Positions 1 through 11,047 of a stretch of DNA of 64,000 bases are shown here, one piece after another (within the stretch, counting starts at the first letter, position 1; the number at the start of each line of letters is the position of its first letter). The notes beneath the pieces were generated by a model that had not been told where the DNA came from, ran no database searches, and saw only the letters and a list, made by a program, of their open reading frames with translations. Source of the DNA: Plasmodiophora brassicae (taxonomy: Eukaryota > Endomyxa: Phytomyxea > Phytomyxea > Plasmodiophorida); contig CP145412.1 in the NCBI GenBank assembly GCA_036867785.1, forward strand, positions 806,001 to 870,000, read 5' to 3'. The position numbers and the translations under genes are program-made.

Positions 1-3000
1 GTGCATAGTACGCCCTGACTTGCTCATCGGTGAGATCGGTGTTGATCACGGCGAGATGGGCAATGGTGCCTGCGACCGGGGAGTATGAACTGCGATTCGA
101 TGTCGCGAACACGTTCAGTTGCATGGTGCTGGGTTGCGGTCTGCATTGCACCATGGTGTCGTACATCGTCGTCCCTGGGCCTAGCCTCTGCGTCCACGAC
201 ATCAGTAACAGAGAGAGGGGGAGAGCGCGGAAAGGGAGCTGGTGCACACCTGGGTGTAAACTCTGATGTAACTATCTGCCGACATGACGATTGCGACGAA
301 GAACCATTGATTGGGGACCAGGGCTGCGTCTGGGTTCACCCAAACGGTACAGTTGCAGCATTCCGATGATCGAGTCGACACAATTAGCCTGGCACGAGTT
401 TAAGAGGGCAGTCGGTTGTCGGGTAGAGTGACATCTTTGCCGACCTTCCATCTGAGTTGATGCTCACCTCCGGGTACCGATCGCTGGATGACACGCCCGG
501 CTGGGCGCTAAACAGGCTGGACGTTGACGGTAGACTGGTGACCTTGACGTAGAGGACATAGGTGAGTTCGGCCATCGATTGCGGCATGGATAAAGATGTC
601 GTCAGCTGTAGGCCTGGCGAAGGGGAGAACGCTCGACGGAAGATGTCATATTGCAGATAGGATTGTGACCCGTTCATGTGGTGCCTCATGGAGATGTCTT
701 GAATTTGCGTTGGTGACAGCCACCCGTTGAAGAACGAGACATCGCCAACGAGGACGTCTGCCACCGGGTAATGTCCATCACTGCTGCCCAAGAGCAGCCG
801 TGCACCAGGTTGTACGACCTTCAGGCCACGATACTGCGCCTGGTATACCTTCAAAGGGCCTCGGTTACCCGGCTGTTCATGGTGCTCAGAACGAACTGGG
901 TAAACGTGTGTACAAGCAAGCGTGTACCGAAAAGTACACCCAGATGCCACGATCGACTTCAATCGTGAACGCCAAGAAGAACCATGTGCTGAGCGATAAC
1001 CCGAAATCGAACTGGGCTTGAAAGTTCATCCCCCCAGCGACGCTAGATTGCTGGTAAATTGTCAAGCTACAAGAGTCGGCGAGATGTTAGGCACGACTCC
1101 GTTCAATGGGTAAGAGCCCGGTCGTACCTGCGATTCACGCCAAGCAGAAGGGTTGGGGTCAGCTCGCTGGTACCCGGAGTCTGTACAGCGAGGATTGCTG
1201 CTGGGTTCATCAAAGTCCAGCTTTTGATGTACACCCACATCGTGAACGTCATATCGAGAGCCAGCGACACGTTCAAAGCGGCAGGGCCGACTAGCAGGTC
1301 GCGTTGTGGCTGTATCGGTGTCGTTAGGATCTGTGTCTCGACAGCAGGCGGTACTGGGGGCGACGGCTGCTGCGTCACGTTGTACGACGTCTGAGCAACC
1401 ATCGTGACCTGCGAATCAGGGAAGCTCCCGTTCCAGTAGGTGAATTCTGAAACGAAGACGGGCGCAGGAGGATATTGCCCGTCAGCCACAGGGGTGCTCA
1501 TGTACAGAGACGAATTCAAGTGCCGTTGTAGGTTAACGCCAGGCACTGCACTGGAGGCCTTCTCCTTCACGGTGGCACCAGTTGCATTCTGCACAGACCA
1601 ACTATCAGGAGCTTACTTTTCAGTGCAGCGGGCGGGGGTTACGGTCAGGTAGATGTCGACACCTCTACCAGATCGGACGACGGCGCAGACGAAATGCCAT
1701 TGCTCGACCACGAGGGAGGCGTTCGTCGTGACTTTCGCCCACGTTTGGTTGCTCACGGCCACTTCGAAATGCAACCTGAGCAGGTACGCGCGTTACGATC
1801 AGTCTCACATCGTACGTAGGTGGCACACTTTCTCGTACCGGCCGTCATCCAACATAAGTAACCGAAGCGAGGGCGTGCTCTTGGTTGCTCTGGACAATAT
1901 GACGCTCCCGCCGTGTGGGAGGTAGTACGGGTACACCAGCAGCGTATACGTCTCGTCTAGACTGGAGAACGACGATAACGAGGGCCAGGGCAGGACTGCC
2001 GCATCAGACCGAGATGGCTTAACCGGCGCCTTCCCGATGACATCCAGGCGAGCAATGTCGTTGATGATGGTGAATGTCATGTTCACCATCTCAGTGAGGA
2101 CAGCCTGAAGTTGTGCGTCTAATAATGTGCTATTCCAGAACGAGAATTCGGCAACGTAAACGTCGGCCGGCAGGAAGCCATTATCGGCAGCGTTCGACCC
2201 AAGGTACACGGACGCGTTCACTGGAATTGTGTTGCGCCCGGTTGCCATCTCGATTCCAGACCACGTCCAGGACGTAAACGGCGCCTTAGGCTATGGGACC
2301 AATTGCTTGTAAGATAAGGCAATTCACGACGGGTCCTTCCGCCGTTACCGCAAGATACGCGTAAGCGGCACGACCCTCTTGGATGACGAATGCCATAAAA
2401 TACCACACGCTTGGAGAGAGGCGCAAGCGTGACGTTATCCCGAACGACATCGGCGTATCCGAATAGAAGTACACCCTAGAGACAGCCCATGTTCACTGGA
2501 AGGCGCGGCACCAGCGACGACTATTGCCTTACTGTCCGGTATTCAAGAGACGAACGGCCGGTGCGTGTCCAGTTGATCCTTGACGTTGCGTGCTGAACAG
2601 CATACCCGAGCATTCCGTTGATTCTTTGAGCTGGACAAACATGGTGTACGTGACGCTTCTCGATGCGGTCGTTGGCAAAGCAGTCCATGGGCCGACCGGC
2701 GGTTCCCCCTGACGAGGAGAGACAGCTGTTGTGCCCACTAACGGGTACTTGACGACCGAAAACGCCTGGATCGAGTAATTCTTCGCCGCATGAGCATTGT
2801 AGAAGTCGAAGATGATGGAGTCGTTGTCGGCGGTGCCGTTGAAGAATGTCAGGTCGGCAACGACAACGTCGGCCAGTGGACGGTTTGGGTCAACGGTCCC
2901 GACCATGACGACTGCATCGGCCGGGGCACTGCTCATGCCACGAACGAAACGGGTTGAGGTGGCGAGAGCTGCGCCACGTGTTCTATTTGCCTAGCATACC

Positions 3001-6000
3001 ATCTGGGTCAGCAGGACGGTGAGTACGAAAGGGGACAGGGGACCCACAGTCGAGTACAGGGTGACGTAACCATCGGAGTAGACCGACCAGGCCAGAAAGT
3101 ACCATCTCCCGGCAACGACGCCAGTATAAATCGGGATTCCACCTATCGTCGTGTTGGTGAAATTGAGGTAGAACCTGAGCACAGGCGTCGTCGCTGGTCA
3201 GTATGGTCCTGAATAAGGCTGCTAGGGGCAGCGACTGACGTTCCGCCATTGACAACACCAGATGACGTTGTGTTCTGGTTGACGAGGTAGAGTATCGGGA
3301 AGTAGCTGCTGGGCAACGACGGTGACGCGACAGAGAACACGACATCCGACGACAACGGCAGGCTGTCGACACGAACGAACAGACAGAACGTGTGGTCCAG
3401 AGACCTCAGCGGGATCGTGGAGGCGCTGGCAACGACCTGTCCCCAAGCGGGTCGAACCGGCTGGGGAGTCATCGTAAACGCCATTGGCACTACCCACGGT
3501 ATCGTATACGTCTCGTTCCTCGACTTGTAATACGCCAGGACAGTGGCGTCGTCAATGGTGCCGTTCCAGTACTCCACGTCCCTGAGGTAGACGCGGGCGG
3601 TTGGGTAGTCGTCATCGGCTGCGCTAGACCCGAAGAAGACTGATGCATTGGCAGGCATCTTGGTCGACCCACGAACTGTCTGGGCCGTGATCGTGGCGTT
3701 AGGGACCAGGGGTGCGGTCTTACCCTTTCAAAGCACTGATTAGGAGAACGAATCATGCATGAACCATTCGGCTTACAACGGTCCAGACTCTAGCCCAACG
3801 ATTGCTGCTCACGGTAAAGGCCAGGAACGCCCAGTTGCCGGTGGTCGCTCTGGAGGTGTTGGTCCAGATATCGAAGCCAATAGCCCCGGGTTCACGAATA
3901 CGGAACCTGATATCTCGTGAGATCGCCCGACTACTCCGATTGATAGTGAACGCACCGCCCATCATTGTTCAGGAGCACCCTCGGCGACTCCATGTTCGTT
4001 CCCTGGCGCTGGACGACCATGACGGAATCGATCCACGACGGCATCCGGCGAACGTATACGAACATGGCAAAGCTCCAATCAGCAGACGCGAGCGGGAGCG
4101 TCTGCCATGTTGCAACGGGATGGTTGCTACGTGACGGTACTGCCAACGACGATGTCGTCAACGGGAATGACACTGTCGGGGGCTCGGCGGAATCCACCAG
4201 CGTCGCATTACAATGTTTCGAGAAGTAACCCAGGACCTTTGGCAGGATCGTATCAGACACAGACGTGCTACTCGACACTGCCGAATACCTCATCGTACGA
4301 CAGTGATCCATTCCAGTAGGTGAGGTCGTAGACGATGGCGGATGATGGCGGGTTGTCGTTGTCAGCAGCACACTGGCCAAGGTAGACGGATGCGTTCGCA
4401 GGCATCGACGGGAATCCTCGATACTGGCCAGGCATATGAAGACGGGGAGCCTGAGTCCTCTCCTGTTTCCAGATGTAGTATCAGTCGAAGATTCAGCTGC
4501 CGTTAGCGTTGAACGAACCGCAACGTAAAACCAGAAGCCATGGTCGATCTCGGTGATGATGCAGGCGGTGTAGGCAACCCCAACAGTCAGGTTCCAGGTG
4601 GTTGCCCAGACGCCATCAGTACTATTCCAGGCGGTTGACCTGACGACCGTCGGGAAAACCGTCGATGAATAAAACAGCCTGAGGCGAGCGCTGGATTAGT
4701 AAGAGCAACGCTTTACGCCAACGCCATTACCGTCCGTTGGGTGCCACCAGCAACTGAGGCGCACGCTGATTGGTGCCATCTCGCTGCACAGTAAACAGGA
4801 CCTGCCAGTCGACGAACGGGTACAGTAGGCGGAATACAAGACAGTAGCTGGCTTCGACAGAACCCAGCGGGACGGTGGTCCAGTTAGCCAGTGGAGAACC
4901 ACCTTGAGTCGGAATCGACGGTCGCGTTAACAGCGGATGCCTGGTGAACGCGTCGACGTTCCCGTAGGTGTTGTTCCTGTTCGTCAGGTAGTACTGCTGT
5001 ATCTGGGCCAGAGGCAAGCTCCCGTTATAGAACGACATATCCCTGACAAAGACGTCGGCGGCTGGATAAGGCGAGCCCCCTGAGGACATGCCAAGATAGA
5101 CGGAAGCGTTCGCCGGGATTGGATTTACGCCACGAAACATGTTAATGGACGTTAATCGCACAGCAGTGTCCCTCGGATCCTGTAATCGGCAAGAGAGTCA
5201 GCAACGACACGTAAGAGGACGCCTGTGCTGTGAGCGAACCGCCGCGTATGTCGATATGACTTTGTCACCGGCGAATGCAATGGCGATGAAGTACCATTGT
5301 TCCAACTGTATCGTTGTGTTCGTCAGGTTCACGTCGACGTGTTGAGTCGTGTCGAACTCCATGTAGAGCCTGTAGCGGATTCAGAAACGGGTATCCATGA
5401 CAGTGATCGAGGAACTTGCCTCGTGCCGTTGACGAGGAACAGCTGCGGTGCTCTCATGGGTGACCCTTCGGCCTGGACCGAGAGAACCGTGCTCCATCTT
5501 GGGCATGGATTCCGCACCTGAACGAACAGGACGAACGTGCCATCCGGCGAATGCAACGGCACGCTGGAGTTAGACGCGACCGGGGGACCGCCGTTTCTCG
5601 GCCTCTGGGGCGATGTCACAATTGGGTATCGTGTCGCGGGCAACGATGACGGGAACGTCGACGTGCTATACGTCAGTATATACGAGAACAGCTCGTGCTG
5701 GTCCAATGGTCGGTTGAGGAATGCGAAGTTGGCGATCATGGCGTCAACCGGAGGCTGATTGCCATCGACGGCGCTGACGTAGAGCTGTGAACCTGACGAG
5801 ATGTGGAGGCCCGTGCTGATGTTCGCCGTCACCGCTGTCAGCGCATTAGCGCTGGCAGTCGCCAGATCCTGTACGGCGCGTCACAATTGAGTAACTGGTG
5901 AATTGCACACCGGCTGACGAACCCCGATGTAAATGCTTTCGTTGTGCCGACTATGGACGACGATCCCGAGGAAGTACCATCGGTCTGGGACGAGGGCACC

Positions 6001-6330
6001 GGCCCTCGTTACAAACGGAGCCGCAACACCTGGTATGTCTAACGAGATGCTGTTGTCGTTGTCGGTCAGCGGTTGTGATGATGGTAAGCGATGTGGGCGG
6101 ACACGCCTTACCTGCCGTTCGTCTGGATGTCGGCCGAGATGGAGAACGTCCCTGTTGATTTCGGCGTCTGTACCCGGAAGAGATTGGCGGGCGAGAAGAG
6201 GGACTGGCGGATGTTGATAAACATGACGAAGGTCATGTCCGTCGAATTGACAGGCCCTAGCGAATGGCCTCTTTGCGGTTCGAATACAGTAACCTGACGT
6301 GGAGGTCTCGTGGTCGACCTTCTCGTCGTC
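1..6330 (-). repeat. Nine-fold ~700-bp tandem LamG-domain coding repeat
   Basis: Equivalent positions of the FxxFVxxR-type strand fall near 6180, 5540, 4830, 4070, 3390, 2640, 1960, 1240 and 550, giving a period of about 640-760 bases. Units are diverged at the DNA level and recognisable mainly as protein. The small intron recurs at the same place in successive units, which points to growth by duplication of a whole exon-intron cassette. Confidence 0.8.
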
Positions 6331-7035
6331 AGAGCCGTGTTTCGGATCGTCCTGTTGTGTAATGTCATGCATAACAACGAATGCGAGACAGCAGTTGGGT
6401 ATAATGGACGCACGTCATCGGTTTCACGACCCAGAACAGCGCCTTGAAGTTCATCAGCATTGTCGTGGAATTGGAGAAGAACGAAATGAACATGGACGGC
6501 CCTCTGGACTGGAAGACCGCCGTCGGCACCGACGACGATCGGTGCAACTCAACAGAGCCGTTTAAAGGCGTCCTTCTGTCGCCTTCGTAAAAGTCGATGC
6601 CTTCGACACCGTCGGCATCGGCCACGAACGCCAGGGCCTGGATGGCGACTTTGTCGCCAGCTGGGACATCGACCTCAATCTGGCAATCCAGATGGGCATC
6701 GCTCGCGATCCAAGTGACGTTATCTGGTAACTGCGACGCGGTCATCGTCGAAACGGACACCGTCGACGAATTGCAATGTGCATGGACTAGGTGACAGGCG
6801 CCGGTCAGCGATGAGAGCGGCACGCAGAGTCGTACATACTATAGCTGAAGTCGGAGCAGATGGCCTTGACGCCACACGACGTGTTCGTATTCGGCAGGGC
6901 CGGGTTGCATACGGTAATCGCCAGGGGCGATCTGGAAAACTCAATCGTGTTCTGGCACGGCGCCGACAGCGACACGAGGCACATGGCGCTGATGACGACG
7001 CCTGCCACCAGGTGGGCCGCATGGGTGATCGTCAT
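1..7035 (-). CDS. Secreted CUB plus nine-LamG-domain surface/adhesin-like protein (3' end outside window)
   Basis: The start ATG at 7035 opens a clear signal peptide (MTITHAAHLVAGVVISAMC...). After a short intron ending near 6780, a CUB-like domain follows (about 6400-6770; VDVPAGDKVAIQALAF, GIDFYEGD, SMFISFFSN). Nine concanavalin A/LamG-type domains then repeat every 640-760 bases. Each begins with a strand of the type TYTMFVQL, has an LLNDGR-like turn, then a WYFLA-like strand, and ends with an ADVFVRDMSFYNG-like strand. The last one continues to base 1 (GTIAHLAVINTDLTDEQV), so the gene leaves the window on the left. Most units carry a short intron just after the LLNDGR-like turn. Many NGS/NGT/NNT sequons suggest N-glycosylation. 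CUB and LamG domains are known to bind carbohydrate or protein outside the cell; an adhesion or recognition role is inferred. The intron model is by eye; exon edges are approximate. Confidence 0.85.
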
Positions 7036-7300
7036 GCCGCGTCAGGCCGGCGACGCTTCAGACGCGCGCGTCGCCACAGACGGAACGGCCGCGAAGGCCG
7101 GTTCGGCAGCGCCGTTGTGCCCGCTATAAGCAAGAGAGTGTCAATGTCTGTTCTGCTGAGACTTGCAGCGACCGTGCACTTCGGGCTGCCCTATGGCGCG
7201 CTGACGCGGGCACCCACCGTCACAACTAGTGAAGGGTGGTCTAACAAGAAATGCATATGCGACAGGGAACCAACGAAACCCAGACAGTGCGATGTAATGC

Positions 7301-9950
7301 TCACTGGTCTCCCGAATCCTGACAGTTACCGCCGCTGTTGCTCCTGACAAGGTTGGCGCTGGAGTTGCCACGCGGCAAGCCCTGGTTCGCGCTCGAGCTA
7401 GTACGGGGCGAACCCAGACGCTTCAGCATGCCGGCCAGCAATCTCGAGCCACGCCTCATGCGCGACTCTCGAAGCTCGAACTTGATCGTTGTCGATCCGA
7501 TGACGATCGTATCGCCTGGTAGCAATGGCGCGTGCACCGTTTGGATCCCATTGACAATGGCACCCGTCGACGACCCCAGGTCGAACACTTCGGCATCTAG
7601 AAACAGTAGGTTGAGCTCAAACCTCCTGTCACCACGCATGTACCCATCTGACGAGAATTCGAATAGGCAATCCGGATATGCAACCGCGAGACGTGCTTAT
7701 CGTTCAGGACAATGTCGTTACTCTCGTCGCGGCCAAGGGTGACCTGTGACTTGCCAGGGTCAAGCGTTACCACATGGCGTCCCTTATCCTGGTCGTTCGA
7801 GAGAACGAGAGCGAGTTGCATTGAAACAGGATCTTCGACATGGGCGTCAGGATAACGCAACGAGGTCGATATCGGAACGTACTGTCAAAGCCGTGCACGT
7901 CCCTGTCGTCGGTGCCGACCTGCATTAGACGCTGAACGACAGTACGGAACTGGTTCGTGCTCTTGAACCTCGTAAACGCGGTCTCGAGTCGAGGCACTAT
8001 CCACTAACAGTGTCCGTCAGCAACCGCGAACGAGCTCCCCAACCTTACATACATTCTTGAGGTCGTCGAAGACGTTGATCCCAAGCGCACCCTGGTTCGA
8101 CGCAAGGGCATTTTCGACAGCACTGCCGATTTCGGGGGGCAAGTGCGGCAGGTGATCCGGCGACTTCTTCCCGAGGTACCTGAGCGCGAGCAGTTCAGCT
8201 TGCGCGAGCTGAACAGGTTCCTTAGCGGCGCAGGTATGGATCGACAGCAGGCAATCCAGCAGGGTGTGCTCACACGTTCCATCTGCGGGTGGGTTCAACA
8301 CAGTGGCAACCATGGGCAGGGTTGTAAATACCCAGAAAGTGCCGGAACACGCTGAGAGACGACTCATCTGATTTCAGAAGCTCCTGAAACGTGAAGCCAG
8401 AAACGCGCAGGTCAATGACACGAGCCAGAACTTTCGAAATGTCGTTCTTCTCTGGATCTTTGAGAAGACTGTCGTCGTCGTGGACGCGATCCGAGTTTGT
8501 GTCAGAGACGACGTTTCTCAGCATGCCAGAGAACAGGCTTAAACGTTTGTGTCGAGGAGACCGAGGAGTAACGAGGGATGACCCTGCATCTGATGGAACC
8601 TGGGTGGACTTTCGATGATCATATTTGCACGCGTCGATCGTTTTCTGAATTGCTAAGACGAATGGGTCAGACGAAATGCTAGATGTGCTGAACCGAGCTT
8701 TACCTAGCAGCCATTCGCACATGGCAACCGCGTGTTTAGCTTTGAACGACACGTTCCGCAGGAGAGTCTTTACCGTCAGACTCCAGACACCATTGCGGAT
8801 CAGGTTCGTGTCCATAGACACCGACGCGTAGGATAAGGGAAGGTAAGACTTGGGCCGCTTCGATGTTGACGAATCGAACCAGTACCTGAGAATTGTCACG
8901 GGACGTTCAGTAACCAAGTGCTGGAGTTGAGTCCAGTTATCCCCGACAGTGATTCGTCATGTAGAATCAGGAAAAAGTTAGCGGACTCGGTGCCGCCGTC
9001 GACATCGATCTCGGTGATCTCTACGACACCCTGGAACTGCTTCGAACCTGATGCGAGCATGGAAGTGCATGCATTAACCAAACCCTAGTCGTCCATACAC
9101 ATAAGCACGAGCCATTCGAAGCCAACGGTAGTTGCACGAACCGCGTCCGAGAGTGATTTTAAAATCATCTCAATGCGGTACCGCTGAAGAAACAGTTGCT
9201 TCTTCATCACAGGTGCCACCTTCCTCGAGGCTGCAACCTTCTGCCCCCATAGCTCTTCACCAAGCAGCGGACGCAAGCTTCGTTCAATGCCTTCAATCAG
9301 CTGGATCCGCTGCTCCTCCGATTCACACTTGACAATCAATATGTTGTCAGGCGTGACCACTTTGCAGACATGCTCAGCGATTTCGTTCTCGAGAAACTCC
9401 TTGTAATGGTTCTCCACTTCGCTCCTGCGCTTTCGAATTGCCGAGTTGATAGCCTCCGATGCGATTTTCACATCCATATCGAATTCAGTGAACTCGACGT
9501 CGTTGAAGGAACTGACGAGATCCTCTTTGGCCACGTCGAGAGAAGACATGGTGAAGGAAATGGGGAAACGGTTGACATACGACGTATCGGTATCAAATTT
9601 TCGGCTGAGCAGATAGCCGTTTTCAATCTGGATAAACGTGCGTCGCCAATCCTTCGTTGGCAGCAACGACGAAGCCGCCTGCAATAGGACGTAGCCTTCG
9701 AACGTTGGACCAGCAACAGTTTCGTATTGAGTAAGCCCCGGCTGGTCAGGCTAAGACAACGTACGATTAGACAGGAGATCACACGAGTGCCAACGTTCAA
9801 CCCACACGATAAGGCAGATACCGTAATCGCTCAAGTACCGACGCTGTGCTGACATCCATATTGGAAGAGACGCCGAAGTCGGCATCCTGGTCACCGGCGA
9901 AGCTCGTCTCGGGTAGTTCGTCAAACAGGCCAGGTTTGCTCGTCGTCATT
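7301..9950 (-). CDS. PH-like and FHA domain signalling protein
   Basis: The chosen start is the ATG at 9950 (MTTSKPGLFDELPETS). An intron near 9730-9800 leads to a PH-like region (TFEGYVLLQ...KDWRRTFIQIENGYLLSRK, about 9570-9710). The exon continues to 9085 with a charged stretch and a PH-type closing strand (NILIVKCESEEQRIQLIEG). A second PH-like end is seen at 8690-8900 (VWSLTVKTLL...AVAMCEWLLGKARF). An unassigned helical region follows (8020-8500). The C-terminal FHA domain is split by an intron at about 7640-7700: its first half has VTLGRDESNDIVLNDKHVSR with the conserved GR and SRLH, the second DLGSSTGAIVNG. FHA domains bind phosphothreonine and PH domains bind phosphoinositides, so a membrane-linked phospho-reader is inferred. 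The exact family is not recognised. Confidence 0.7.
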
Positions 9951-10061
9951 GCAGGTGAAGGCCCGCGAACAGATATTATCGACGATGAGGGAGAAGAGGG
10001 CACACGCACGTGTATCCTTGCAAAATCAAAATGAGCCCAGGACAGGGCCTGGTATCAACAA

Positions 10062-10135
10062 TGGAGGATCCGGTAATCGAAACCGGGACCTCGTCGTTGC
10101 TAACGACGCGTGATGACCAACTACACCAATCCCCC
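10062..10135 (-). tRNA. tRNA-Ala (anticodon AGC), copy 1
   Basis: The 74-nt gene folds into a full cloverleaf. The acceptor stem is GGGGGAT/ATCCTCC with one G-U pair. The anticodon stem is CGTCG/CGACG around the loop TTAGCAA, giving AGC. The T arm is CCGGT-TTCGATT-ACCGG, with discriminator A. The A box (TGGTGTAGTTGG) is canonical. No CCA is encoded, as expected in a eukaryote. A T4 run, a possible Pol III stop, lies about 30 bases downstream. It sits about 110 bases upstream of the PH/FHA gene start. Confidence 0.93.
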
Positions 10136-10313
10136 ACTGACGTCGCCTACAGGAATTGTATCATTCCGAGTGCTGAAATCCTGGACCGCCCCGAGCCTCG
10201 CACCCACATTGACGATTCCATCGCGATATCAAGAGGTGCCAAAAAGAAACGCTTTGCACAAGCATTGAACAATCCGGTACTCGAGCGGATATGTATGACG
10301 GCAACTGCAAAAG

Positions 10314-10387
10314 TGGAGGATCCGGTAATCGAAACCGGGACCTCGTCGTTGCTAACGACGCGTGATGACCAACTACACCAATCCCCC
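10314..10387 (-). tRNA. tRNA-Ala (AGC), copy 2
   Basis: The 74 bases appear identical to copy 1, with the same cloverleaf and AGC anticodon. A T4 run begins one base downstream of the discriminator on the minus strand, consistent with Pol III termination. Confidence 0.93.
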
Positions 10388-10520
10388 GTCCGATGGTATC
10401 GTTACGAACCATCTTCAAGATCAAACATACAGCTGGACCTCCGAAAAAGAGCCGCACGATCTCTTGGGAATACAACACAGCAAGTGTGTGTTGTAGTCGA
10501 AACAAAAAAGAATTGAGAAT

Positions 10521-10569
10521 CCGCCGTTGCTAACGACGCGTGATGACCGACCATCTACACCAATTCCCC
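10521..10569 (-). pseudogene. Truncated tRNA-Ala relic
   Basis: This stretch matches the 5' acceptor strand, D arm and anticodon arm of the neighbouring tRNA-Ala(AGC) genes. The 3' part (variable loop, T arm, 3' acceptor strand) is missing, the D loop has a small insertion, and the acceptor run is shortened to four G. It cannot form a cloverleaf. It is probably a leftover of a tandem duplication or unequal crossover in this cluster. Confidence 0.8.
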
Positions 10570-10856
10570 GAGTCGTGTCAGTAGACATCCTGTGTGGAGG
10601 TGGACGGCTACGAATGATCGAATGATCCCGCTTCTGGATACAAAACGCACCCCACGCATCGTTGACCTTCTCCAGGAAGTTTGCGCTTTCGCTGCGACGA
10701 CCGAAATCATAAACGAAATAACCGCCTGGGCATAAACCTGCACTTCGCTATGCCGGCCCGAGCAGAATAGGGCGATACAGATAAAGTGAGGCTGGTGTAT
10801 CGCAGCCAATGTGGCCGTCGAACAAGCGTACCTTCGTGTTGCTGCGCCAAAAACTA

Positions 10857-10930
10857 TGGAGGATCCGGTAATCGAAACCGGGACCTCGTCGTTGCTAACG
10901 ACGCGTGATGACCATCTACACCAATCCCCC
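10857..10930 (-). tRNA. tRNA-Ala (AGC), copy 3
   Basis: Same 74-nt cloverleaf and AGC anticodon as the other two copies. The only difference I see is one D-loop base (AGATGG instead of AGTTGG). A T5 run lies a few bases downstream. The gene is divergent from the NAA35 gene that starts at 11048. Confidence 0.93.
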
Positions 10931-11047
10931 AATTGCGCGTACTGGGTAAACGTGGTGGGATATAGGCTTTAGCGCCAAGTCGTGGTTAATAGGTTGAGCG
11001 AGCCGCTCTTGCTTCGTTTGCGGAGTGCGTGACTCCTGACGAGTTTC

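Noticed and set aside
10062-10930. Regularly repeated ~74-bp units that could be mistaken for a CRISPR-like array
   Set aside because: Each unit folds as tRNA-Ala and the spacers are of unequal length in a eukaryotic context.
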